Assembly (NCBI GenBank): GCA_034723595.1
Contig: JAYEPB010000131.1
Coordinates: forward strand, 1 to 8,475
DNA: 8,475 nt
Source: JAGLGH01 sp034723595
Lineage (GTDB): Archaea > Nanobdellota > Nanobdellia > Woesearchaeales > JAGLGH01
Reading direction: 5' to 3'
Shown: positions 1 through 8,100 of the stretch, piece after piece
How the letters are laid out: each line of letters begins with the position of its first letter
Position numbering within the stretch: position 1 is the stretch's first letter
Made by a program: the position numbers and the translations under genes
Notes under the pieces: model-generated
Database searches by the model: none
Told to the model about the DNA's origin: nothing
The model's input: the letters and a program-made list of their open reading frames with translations, nothing else

Positions 1-555
1 ATAGATTTCATTTATTCTTACTATTCCTGTTTCATCTTCTATTCCTCTTAAAGAGGTTTTATTCCATGGTTGTGCCACTAAATATAAAGAGATTCCATAG
101 TTGCATTTTTTTATTTTGTCTAAAAGTTTAGCATTATCATCAACATAAATCTGAGGTTTTTGCTGCAATATTTTTTCTACTTTTTGATCATTATCCCAAT
201 TAGTTAGATAAAGGTTTCCGTCGAACTTAAAATGTTTTTTAAGCCAGTAGGAAGTGACATCTCTAACATATTCTTCTCTGCCAGTTATTACAACACACTC
301 TATATTTCTTAGATTTCCGTTATAAGATTCAATATTTTCGAGTTCTTTTTCATCTTTAAAAAACTCTTTTTGAGCATCAGTTAATACCCAGTCCTTTGTT
401 ACAGTATATGCTTTTTCAAACTCTTCTGAAGATAATATCAATAGATCGTCTATACTTACCTTTTTTCCAAGATTAATACTTAACCATCTTAAAAAAGCAG
501 GCACGCTTTTTGCTAAGACATCATCTAAATCTGCAACTATTTTTTTGTTTGACAT
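1..555 (-). CDS. HAD-superfamily 5'(3')-nucleotidase-like protein (NT5C-like), 3' end cut by window edge
   Basis: I read 185 codons without a stop from ATG at 555-553 down to base 1, so the protein runs off the left edge. HAD motifs are in order: motif I DLDDVLA with the two aspartates at residues 9 and 11 (nucleophile and acid/base), motif II ITGRE with Thr91, a lysine around 125-128 for motif III, and the acidic pair VDDN at 139-140 for motif IV. The segment T..WL..HF after motif II and QPWN at 162-165 are typical of the 5'(3')-deoxyribonucleotidase/COG5663 branch, which dephosphorylates nucleotides or small phosphoesters in the cytoplasm. Substrate cannot be told from sequence. Members are near 190-200 residues, so only a few residues should be missing. 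No Shine-Dalgarno precedes the ATG; a TATA-like box about 30 bases upstream suggests a leaderless or very short-leader mRNA. It diverges from the small membrane-protein cluster. Confidence 0.85.
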   Translation of the reverse strand, partial: MSNKKIVADLDDVLAKSVPAFLRWLSINLGKKVSIDDLLILSSEEFEKAYTVTKDWVLTDAQKEFFKDEKELENIESYNGNLRNIECVVITGREEYVRDVTSYWLKKHFKFDGNLYLTNWDNDQKVEKILQQKPQIYVDDNAKLLDKIKKCNYGISLYLVAQPWNKTSLRGIEDETGIVRINEIY

Positions 556-580
556 TCTATCTTATGATGTTCTTGAATCA

Positions 581-595
581 AATAAATAATTTCTC
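581..595 (-). promoter_or_regulatory. Probable BRE/TATA promoter of the HAD gene
   Basis: On the minus strand this reads GAGAAATTATTTATT: an A-rich BRE-like part followed by ATTATTTATT. A start site about 25 bases downstream would fall near 559-562, only a few bases before the ATG at 555, which fits the lack of a Shine-Dalgarno site. The region is AT-rich, so chance matches are easy. Confidence 0.45.
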
Positions 596-596
596 A

Positions 597-608
597 CGAT
601 AATTATCG
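597..608. repeat. Perfect 12-bp palindrome CGATAATTATCG upstream of the HAD promoter
   Basis: The twelve bases are their own reverse complement. They lie immediately upstream of the BRE-like element of the HAD promoter, where an archaeal regulator or activator could bind. A palindrome this short is expected once or twice by chance in a window of this size, so function is only suggested by position. Confidence 0.5.
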
Positions 609-633
609 CTATTTCTTAATGATTTGCCAGAAG

Positions 634-680
634 TTAATACTAAGGTTTGTATTAGTTGGAGAGCAAAGCTCTCTGACCAA
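634..680. repeat. Two back-to-back hairpin-forming inverted repeats
   Basis: First dyad: TTAATAC (634-640) against GTATTAG (649-655), seven pairs including one wobble, 8-base loop. Second dyad, starting at the next base: GAGAGC (659-664) against GCTCTC (668-673) with an AAA loop. TTGG at 656-659 and CCAA at 677-680 allow an extended, bulged version. They sit just upstream of the TATA box of the plus-strand cluster. They could be a regulator site, a transcript 3'-end structure or a small repeat element; the sequence does not decide. Confidence 0.5.
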
Positions 681-684
681 AATA

Positions 685-700
685 AGTAAATTATTTATAG
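685..700 (+). promoter_or_regulatory. Probable BRE/TATA promoter of the small membrane-protein cluster
   Basis: AGTAAA (BRE-like) followed by TTATTTATAG at 691-700. A start about 25 bases downstream would be near 722, giving a leader of roughly 25 bases that contains the GGTGA ribosome site at 739-743. Promoter and ribosome-site spacing agree with each other, which supports the call. Confidence 0.5.
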
Positions 701-738
701 AAGTACATATTAAATTAAGAAATACCATACAAAACAAA

Positions 739-743
739 GGTGA
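739..743 (+). promoter_or_regulatory. Shine-Dalgarno site GGTGA of the 74-residue membrane protein
   Basis: GGTGA, the archaeal anti-16S core, ends three bases before the ATG at 747 and fixes this start codon. Confidence 0.7.
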
Positions 744-746
744 AAA

Positions 747-971
747 ATGCTAAATCATTTTATATCATTCGAAACAGGGATTATTATACCTTTAATCTCT
801 TTTGTGATAACTATCCCACTAAGCGCACTAGCTCTTTTTCTAAGCGGTAAAATATTCAAACAGGATATCCCATATGATAAATCTCTTATCCCTGCATTAA
901 TCATTGGAGTGATTAGCTTAATCTTTGGATTAATGATGTACATTAATCATATAATTGGAGGTTTAAAATGA
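747..971 (+). CDS. Small two-helix membrane protein, family not recognised
   Basis: This 74-residue protein is almost entirely two hydrophobic segments, about residues 10-33 and 46-67, joined by a short polar link containing KIFKQDIPYDKS. It has no cysteines, no signal cleavage motif and no catalytic residues that I can see. It is a real gene rather than chance: GGTGA lies at a proper distance before the ATG, a TATA box sits further upstream, and its TGA stop overlaps the ATG of the following TM2 gene (ATGA), a sign of translational coupling. The genes downstream, TM2 and DUF2752, are both small membrane proteins of unknown function, so a joint membrane complex is a reasonable inference. A holin-like role is possible but nothing specific supports it. 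Confidence 0.75.
   Translation: MLNHFISFETGIIIPLISFVITIPLSALALFLSGKIFKQDIPYDKSLIPALIIGVISLIFGLMMYINHIIGGLK
957..962 (+). promoter_or_regulatory. Strong Shine-Dalgarno site GGAGGT of the TM2 gene
   Basis: GGAGGT inside the end of the preceding coding region, five bases before the ATG at 968. It confirms that the overlapping ATGA start is used. Confidence 0.85.
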
Positions 972-1174
972 AAAAAAGAAAAGTAAATTGGACATTAACT
1001 CTTATTATGTCTATCCTTTTTGGATCATTAGGAGTTGATAGATTTATTATGGGGCATGTAGGTCTTGGAATATTAAAATTATTTACATTCGGCGGCTGCG
1101 GCATATGGTGGCTTATTGATTTAATCTTAATAGCGACTAAACATCCGTTTGAGGATATCGAGTGGGTAGAATAA
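968..1174 (+). CDS. TM2-domain membrane protein
   Basis: The 68-residue protein is one TM2 domain (Pfam PF05154). A basic N-terminus precedes the first helix with LFGSLGVDRFIMG (17-29), where the Asp24-Arg25-Phe26 signature sits at the turn. The second helix carries GILKLFTFGGCGIWWLIDLI (34-53), the family's characteristic Gly-rich and WWLIDL motif. Both termini are predicted on the same side of the membrane. The biochemical role of stand-alone TM2 proteins in prokaryotes is unknown. Its start overlaps the stop of the upstream membrane protein, and a DUF2752 gene follows 30 bases later. TM2 and DUF2752 genes are often neighbours in bacterial genomes too, so the pair probably works together; that last step is inference. 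Confidence 0.93.
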   Translation: MKKRKVNWTLTLIMSILFGSLGVDRFIMGHVGLGILKLFTFGGCGIWWLIDLILIATKHPFEDIEWVE

Positions 1175-1176
1175 TT

Positions 1177-1197
1177 TCAAGATTTATTTTTTCTTGA
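1177..1197 (+). other. Short inverted repeat with T-run between TM2 and DUF2752 genes
   Basis: TCAAGA (1177-1182) pairs with TCTTGA (1192-1197) around a loop made almost wholly of T, including a run of six T's at 1187-1192. A T-run on the coding strand resembles an archaeal intrinsic terminator, so it may attenuate reading into the DUF2752 gene. The stem is only six pairs and could be chance. Confidence 0.3.
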
Positions 1198-1204
1198 TCT
1201 TACA

Positions 1205-1591
1205 ATGAAACTTAACAAAATAAAAAACATTTTTTTAGATATTTTAAGCTTTGGCTCGCCTCAGGCAAAAGTTTTTAATTTATCTTCAATTCTTGTGATT
1301 TTAAGTGTTATACCAACTAAGAGTTTAGGAATTTTGCCTATCAGATGCGTATTCAAACATTTCTTAATACCCTTAATTTTTAATGGCAATTGTCCCACAT
1401 CAGGCATATTTACAGAGTGCAATTGTCCTGCCTGCGGACTTACTCGCGCAATGTCAAGATTACTGCATGGAGACTTGATTGGTGCCTGGAACTTTAATAA
1501 ACTGGTTTTTATTGTATTCAGTATAATGGTTATTCTCATTATAATAAATCTGATTAAATCAATTAAATATTATAAGAAAAATAAAAAATAA
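1205..1591 (+). CDS. DUF2752 family membrane protein
   Basis: This 128-residue protein carries the DUF2752 (PF10825) signature: CP at 63-64, SG at 66-67, then CPACGLTRA at 74-82, followed by LLHGDLIGAWNFNKL (86-100) and a hydrophobic helix at about 100-118. An N-terminal hydrophobic stretch spans roughly 27-60. The cysteines 63, 74 and 77 are the conserved ones and could bind metal or form disulfides; Cys72 and a short insert between the two cysteine motifs are less usual. Function of the family is unknown. The C-terminus is lysine-rich (KYYKKNKK). No strong ribosome site precedes the ATG, only TGATC at 1195-1199 matching the outer part of the anti-SD complement. It ends four bases before the stop of the convergent DUF4013 gene. 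Confidence 0.9.
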   Translation: MKLNKIKNIFLDILSFGSPQAKVFNLSSILVILSVIPTKSLGILPIRCVFKHFLIPLIFNGNCPTSGIFTECNCPACGLTRAMSRLLHGDLIGAWNFNKLVFIVFSIMVILIIINLIKSIKYYKKNKK

Positions 1592-1595
1592 AAAG
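1573..1595 (-). terminator. T-rich transcription terminator of the minus-strand DUF4013 gene
   Basis: On the minus strand the first bases after the DUF4013 stop read CTTTTTATTTTTTATTTTTC, the kind of U-rich tract that ends archaeal transcripts without a hairpin. On the plus strand the same bases encode the Lys/Asn tail of the DUF2752 protein, so coding and terminator functions overlap on opposite strands. Confidence 0.55.
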
Positions 1596-2147
1596 TTATT
1601 TGTTATTCTTTGCATAAAAGTCACAGAAGTAATAGTATTCTCCAAACATTAAACAAGGAATACCAACAAGAACTATGCTTAATATGCTATATACTATGAC
1701 ATAGCCTATTGTCTTAATAAGCACAATCAGATAATCTGCAAACTTTTTTACAATGACTATGTTCCATGCTTTCTTGATATTGAAGCTTTCTTCAAACTTG
1801 CCAGTTATTACAGTATTGATAAGCAGATATGGCACAAACAATATGCTTACTGCAAGCTGAAGAATGTCTCCGAACACAGGAATATGCTCCAGTAAGGAGA
1901 CAACAATAACAAGCGGCAGGATCTTCACGAACAGAACAACACCATCTACAAAATTATCCCAAAATTTCCCAAACTCTGGCAGTCCTTTGTTCTTGCCTGC
2001 TACAAGAGCCTTGATAATCTTAATCCAATATCCACCCAAAGCAAACCAACCTATTATTGGAACAAGAAGCCATAGACCATACCATAATTTAGCAGGTTTT
2101 TGCCATGGAAATTTAATTCCTTGTTCAAATGCTAAATATTTTATCAT
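1596..2147 (-). CDS. DUF4013 family integral membrane protein
   Basis: The 183-residue protein matches DUF4013 (PF13197), a family of small archaeal membrane proteins of unknown function. Visible signs are GGYWIKIIKALVAG (38-51), then LPEFGKFWDNFVDGV (56-70) leading into a helix, a central hydrophobic part at about 69-112, and the F....AWNIV segment (118-131) before the last helices. I estimate four to five membrane segments (about 22-45, 68-88, 93-113, 137-165). GGGGTGA lies four bases before the ATG and decides the start. It is 46 bases downstream of the giant surface-protein gene on the same strand with no clear terminator between them, so co-transcription is likely and a role in membrane placement of that protein is possible, though only by position. 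Confidence 0.85.
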   Translation of the reverse strand: MIKYLAFEQGIKFPWQKPAKLWYGLWLLVPIIGWFALGGYWIKIIKALVAGKNKGLPEFGKFWDNFVDGVVLFVKILPLVIVVSLLEHIPVFGDILQLAVSILFVPYLLINTVITGKFEESFNIKKAWNIVIVKKFADYLIVLIKTIGYVIVYSILSIVLVGIPCLMFGEYYYFCDFYAKNNK

Positions 2148-2151
2148 TTTT

Positions 2152-2158
2152 TCACCCC
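2152..2158 (-). promoter_or_regulatory. Shine-Dalgarno site GGGGTGA of the DUF4013 gene
   Basis: On the minus strand GGGGTGA ends four bases before the ATG at 2147. The 46-base gap to the upstream gene has no T-run and only a weak TATA-like TTTATGAAA near the upstream stop, so the gene may rely on read-through from the surface-protein promoter. Confidence 0.75.
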
Positions 2159-2193
2159 TTTTTTGAGAGATATTTCACTTAAATTTCATAAAC

Positions 2194-5100
2194 TTACTCA
2201 AATCCCATAAACAATTCATCCAGTATGCTTTCATCCCAGCCTTCTTTCAAAAGAATCTCCCTTATCTGATCTTTGCTATATCCTTGCTGCATCATTTCCC
2301 AGGCATAATTATGTAACTGTTCCATAGATTCTTCTTTTAGCTTTTTAAGTTGCAGCTTTTCGCGCAGTGATTTCTTTTTTGCTTTTTCATAAAAGACAAA
2401 TCCAATGCCAGCTCCTGCTATTATCAATAATACTATTGCAGCAACTACTATGTATATCCAACTAATACCTAATAAGCCATAGACTTCTTCTTCAGGCAAC
2501 ATTATTTCTTCTGATTCTACTACAGGCTTTTTTATTTCTTCTTTTTGTATAACTACTTTAGGTTTTTCAATCACTTGCTGAACTTCAGCTGGCTTAACTG
2601 CTGGCTCAGCCGGAGGAGCAATAATCTGCTTAGCAGTGATTGCAAAATATGATAACCCGCTTGTGCTGGCTTCATAATAATAGCTGGAATCATCCTCTCC
2701 AATAAATACAGTTGGATTCTTTTGCCAATTGCCATTATTATATCTTTGCAGGTAAACATTATCTTTATCATATTGACTGCCAAACCATGATTTGCTTATG
2801 CTAAAGTTATATATTACATCTGTGGTCATATCATCAGTTAGACCTTCTGCTTTGATGCTGAGATACTGGTAAGCATCTTCAGGAGGATTATCCATGAGAG
2901 AAAGATTCTCAACCTCCTGCACAATAAAGTTGACCCTGCTTACTCCCTGGCTGGTTGTGATGCTCAAAGATTTTAATGCGATTTCTACGTGAGATATTTT
3001 TACTTCTGTTGTCCCTGCATCCAGATAGGAATAGAATCTGGAATACTTTGCTCCAGCTAATTCCCCAGCTCTCAGGCGACCACCACCGCCACCGCCGCCT
3101 CCACCTCTACTACTACTTACGCTAGTTGCAGCAGGGCTTACAGTGATAACAACCTCATGGCTTGAGCTTTCATTAAATTTATCTGTCACAATCAAGACTG
3201 CAGTAAATGTTCCAGAACCATAAGTATAAACAGTTGAGTTTCCTGCAGCATCAACCACACCATCATTATTAAAGTCCCATGAATACTCCAGGCTGTCATT
3301 TAAGGCACCAGGGATATTTGAATCTGTGCTTGCAAATGCATCAAAGTTGACATTCAATGCAGCTGTTCCACTTACTATATTAGTATTTATTACTGCTATT
3401 GGCGGATAATTAATGACATCTGCCAAATCTATCTCTGAAATTATTGTCTGATTACTGCCATTTGGCAGCAATATTGTTCCATTATAGATGCTTTCATTAA
3501 TTATGGTTGCTCCTGTAACTTTTGTTTTGTATAAAGTTGAATTCTCAATAACAGACGCCATTACCTCTGAATAATGCACTGTGGCATCAGTGAAAGTCGA
3601 GTTGATTGCATCTGAATGCCAGATTTCTGAATTAATAATTATTGATCCTGTTGTATTGCTTTCCCTAACATCTGAAGGGTCAATAAAGCTGTTCTCACAA
3701 AAATTGTTTTCAAGCACTGCATCAGATATATTGCAATACCAGACTGGCGAATTGATTATAGTTGAATTATATATCTCTGAAGCTACAACTTCAATGGTTG
3801 GTCCGGTTATAGTTGAATTAAAAATAGTTGTTGAGCCGATTATGTCAGGAATTGTCATACTTATATCATAAGCATAAAAAACACCTGCAATCGAGCTATT
3901 TATGACATCAACAAATATGACACTCAGATTAACTATTTCTGAAACCGAAGAAATAGGGTCTATTGCGCTCAGATTCACCTGCTCAGTGCCGCTCCAATTC
4001 TGCAGCGAAATAAAATTAATCTCTCCAGTCATATAATTAAGATCAATTGATATGTTTGAAGGAAGTGCATGACTATACCAGAATATAGCATCTCCGTCGA
4101 TGTCTTCAAAATAATCAGATAAGTTTATGCTTTGGTTCTTATTCTTATTCCAGGTCAGATCAAAAGTTTTGTTTATTCTGGTTACAGGATCATTTACCTG
4201 CTTTATATATATTGTAAAATTATTGCTATAGCCAATTCCGCCATCAGAATCTATAGCTTTTATCTTAAAAACCTCATTGCCAAACCAATTAGGATTAGGT
4301 ATGAATGTCACATTTGCGCCTGTAAAGTTAACATTAAAATTAACAGGTATAGAAATTATTGAATAATCAAGATCTGCTGCATCATCTTCAATATCTTCAA
4401 AATAGTCAGGCAGATATAATGAGAGATTATAATCCTCATCTCCAATTATTGTAATATTGATATCTACTTTCATTTCAGGCAAGTCATTTATGCTCTCAAT
4501 TTTTAATTCAATTTTTGTGCTGTCTGTAATAAATTCTTCATCAGCTGCGCTGAAGATAACAAACCTTGAGCCATGCCAGTCAGCATCAGGAACAAGATAC
4601 GCCTTTTGCTTGGTATTATTGATTGTAATAGTGATATTCTCACTGGAGCCTATAAAACTATAGCTAAAAGACATATTATCGTCATCAGGGTCATTAAAAT
4701 AATAGCCAAGGTCAATGGTATTGTTTTGTTCTTCTTCCCACAGTGTTATCTCACAGCTTATAGGGTCATTTTCATACTGAGGGGGTCTGTTAGTCAATAC
4801 AAGCACAGGAACATCTCCGCTCGATGCAATATTTACACCGTCAGAAGCTGAGAAATTTATCCACCCTATTCCACTCCACCCTAATGTGTTGTTCAGGATT
4901 GCATCACCATCTTCAAATCTGATTCCAATATTTGAAGTGCTGATTATGGCATCATATATCAGTGTGTCATTATCCATGTCAAAGAAATAATTAGATATAT
5001 TCAACCTAGCTTCAGTATTCGCATCAAAGGTTATTGCATCAATCGGACCGTGAATAAACTGCGGAGCAGTTGTGTTTTCCCTGATATCATATTCACTAAA

Positions 5101-8100
5101 ATGGCTTACATTAAAGACCAAAGTGCAATTACTGTCTGAGCACAGTTGTTCATAAGTAGAAAAAGGATAAGTTTCTATTCTGCAGATTGATCCAGGGCAC
5201 TGGCTGCCATCAATATAGATTATCGGTTGATAAAAGCTAAGATTATAAAGCTCTATCCTGGCGCTCTTATTTAACCTTGGATCAGCAGAAGTATTGATGC
5301 TTACGACACTATCTCCAATGCTTATGTCTCTGCTGTAATTGCCTTTTGTGACATTGACAATCTCTAAAAAGTGTATCATGCCATGCGCTGTATTTTCAAT
5401 GACAAGATTACTTACTTGATCAAGATCAGGTATCAGGCTTATGCTGAAATTCGTTGTGCTGCCATTAAATATGATTGCGTCAGGCGCAAGCTCCTCTGCA
5501 GAATATGAATTAAATCCAGCAACATCAAATATCAGACTATTATCATCATAGCTGTAATAAATACAGGCATCATCACAAGATGCGCTATCTATTAATATAT
5601 TTGGATAGATAAAACTTAGATTATAAAGAGTAATCCTTGCGCTGATATTTAATCCAGGCAATGCGCTTGAGTTGATGCTGACATAATTTTCATTAATATC
5701 AACATAACTGTCAAAATCAAGTCTGCTTGCATTAATCTGATCGCTGAATTCTATCCTGCCATAAGGCAAAATTTCCAGCACCATATTTGAGACTGATTCC
5801 ATCTCTTCAGCACTAAAATTATAGAAGAGTGTTGTATCGCCATTGAATTTACCAAACTCTGGAAGTGCTTTCCAGAATATGCAATCATCACAGTTTTCAA
5901 AATCTTCAGTTGTTGAGCAAAATCCATCATAATTACAGGAAGGGCAATCTTCAAGGCATGAAGAAAAATTCTCATCTTTATCACATCTGGCATTTCCGCA
6001 GAATGCAGACCATGTCGGCAGCCCGCATGTCAACACTTTATCTTTGTAAGCATCAAATCCCAATGTTTTGTCCAGCAATTTGTCATATCTGCCAAACTCT
6101 GCATTGAAATCCACAAGAGGTGTCCACCATACGCCATCCCAGCTGCCAAGAGAACTCAATATCAGGTTCAGGTCGTCATCACCAATAATAGAATTATCAT
6201 TTACATCATAAGTGTCATTCCATTGCGAATCCCCGCTATAGATCTTAAATGCAAAATCTTTGCCAGTTAAATTAACCCATGAACTTCCGCTATCTGTTGA
6301 TTGCAAACCTTGTCCATTAGCATAAGCTGATCCTAAAGACCAGCTATATGCATCTGCACTGCTTGCATCGCTTGCTGAAATAATAATATAATATACATCT
6401 CCAATAGCAAGATCAATACTATTATCAAAAACAAATTCATACCAATTAAAAGAGGAATTATCAAATCCCGTTATGCTAATAGACCCTATCGCGCTTCCTG
6501 GCAAATCATTGACCTGATTCATCACTTTAACTGTAACATCCCTTTTGAAGATTGAATTTGCAGCAAGATAAAGAGATATTTTGCTTAATCTTGTGTTGGC
6601 TGCTTTAAAAGACTGCCCCAGAAAATGGATATTTCCTAAGTCACTTGATCCTGTATCTGCAGAATTATTAATACTAAGAGTTGGCTTCTCAAGATATCCT
6701 GCTGTGCCTATTGCTGAATTGACAATATCATAATCTGTCTGATTAATAATATAGTCTTTATTTATATCAAAAGTGCTATTGTAGTCTCCAACACCGTCTG
6801 AGGTCAGACCATCAGGCAGTCTTTCTATTATCTCTTCATCTTCAAGATTGCAAATTCCGTCTCCATTAATATCAGCGCATGCAGTGCTGCTGAACTGCTC
6901 ATAAACATGAGTCCCAGCATTGCTTATCCACTGATAAGCTGCATCTGTTGAGTCTGGAGAACTCAATATAATGTGGTATTGTGTGTTATTATCTAATATT
7001 GGAGGTATGGCAAAATAGGCAGTCTCCCAGTGAGTCTCATTGTCAGTAAAACCAGGTATAATTGTCTCTGCAATCAATGTGCTTATATTCGGCATGCCTG
7101 CAGCATCAGGATGAATTCTGACAATAATATCATCTGCAATAACCAAAGGCGCTGACCCATTATCATATTTCAAATAAAATCTTATCTTTGGAAGCTGACC
7201 TTCTCTTGAAGTTGTAAAATTCTGGACAGCCGGAACAGCATTGCCAATAGGTGAAGAGGAATACTCAGTTGTATCGCTGTTATTCTGATCAATGCCTCCT
7301 ATATGCCAGGGAGCATGATATAGATTACAGGTAACTACTTTGCCAAGGTATTGCTCAAAGATAAACCTGTCGATTAAATTAATCTTATTATCTCCGTTTA
7401 AGTCTGCTTTAAGATTTTTCTCTGATTCATATAGAACAAAAAGCCCTTGATCAACAGCATTAACATAACCATCATTGCCAGTATCTGATTCGTCAGTAAT
7501 ATCAGGGCAGCTACTGGTATGATACTTATGCATTGGTAAGTTGCAGGTTACTATCTTACCATTAAAAGCAGTAAAGCAATCCTTGTCCTGCCAGTCTATA
7601 TCACCATCACCAGTCAAATCAGCCATTGGGTAAAGGCTTGCGTTCATATCCCCATCAAATATACCTGATAATATATCACTATCAGAATCATTAACATACC
7701 CATCTCCATTTAAATCTGGACATCCATTTGTGCACTCAGATAGGTTTACTCTTCCTGTGAGATTGTCTTCAGGCCTATTGCATGTTACAGTTCCGTTTGC
7801 TTTGTCCTTTGCCTCATCTCTAAAATAAACAAAGCACTGCTGGAAATCTACTGCATTATCTACAATCCCATTATTGTCAAAATCAGCCATAAGATATATT
7901 TCTGGCTCAGTTGTGTTTGTTATTGTACCATTAAGAATCTGCGCAAATATTGTTTCATCATCATAATCCACCTGCCCATCTCCACTCAGATCAATACAGG
8001 CATAATTATTATTATAACAGGAAGATGGAGGAGCATAAACAACATATCCTGTAATCCTTCCTTTAAAATAAATCAAGGCAGAAGCAAAAAGCAGTAGCAC

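Noticed and set aside
70..81. 12-base string TTGTGCCACTAA repeated near 8250-8261
   Set aside because: In a window this long about two random 12-base repeats are expected, and one copy lies in the HAD coding region.
755..943. Minus-strand open frame opposite the 74-residue membrane protein
   Set aside because: The plus-strand gene has a ribosome site and overlaps the TM2 start; the antisense frame has neither.
1261..1539. Minus-strand open frame opposite the DUF2752 gene
   Set aside because: DUF2752 on the plus strand has the conserved Cys motif; the antisense frame shows nothing recognisable.
1864..2166. Plus-strand open frame of 100 residues opposite the DUF4013 gene
   Set aside because: It is the complement of a well-supported membrane-protein gene and has a low-complexity, Thr/Ser/Pro/Asn-rich translation without any family resemblance or ribosome site.
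5842..5866. Peptide LPEFGKF shared between the giant protein (residues 764-770) and the DUF4013 protein (residues 56-62)
   Set aside because: Seven residues only; in DUF4013 the LPEF part belongs to the family motif, and flanking sequence does not align, so coincidence is likely.
3581..6107. Several plus-strand open frames of 68-96 residues, and short alternative minus-strand frames, inside the giant gene
   Set aside because: They are shadows of one uninterrupted 1986-codon frame whose domains are recognisable throughout.
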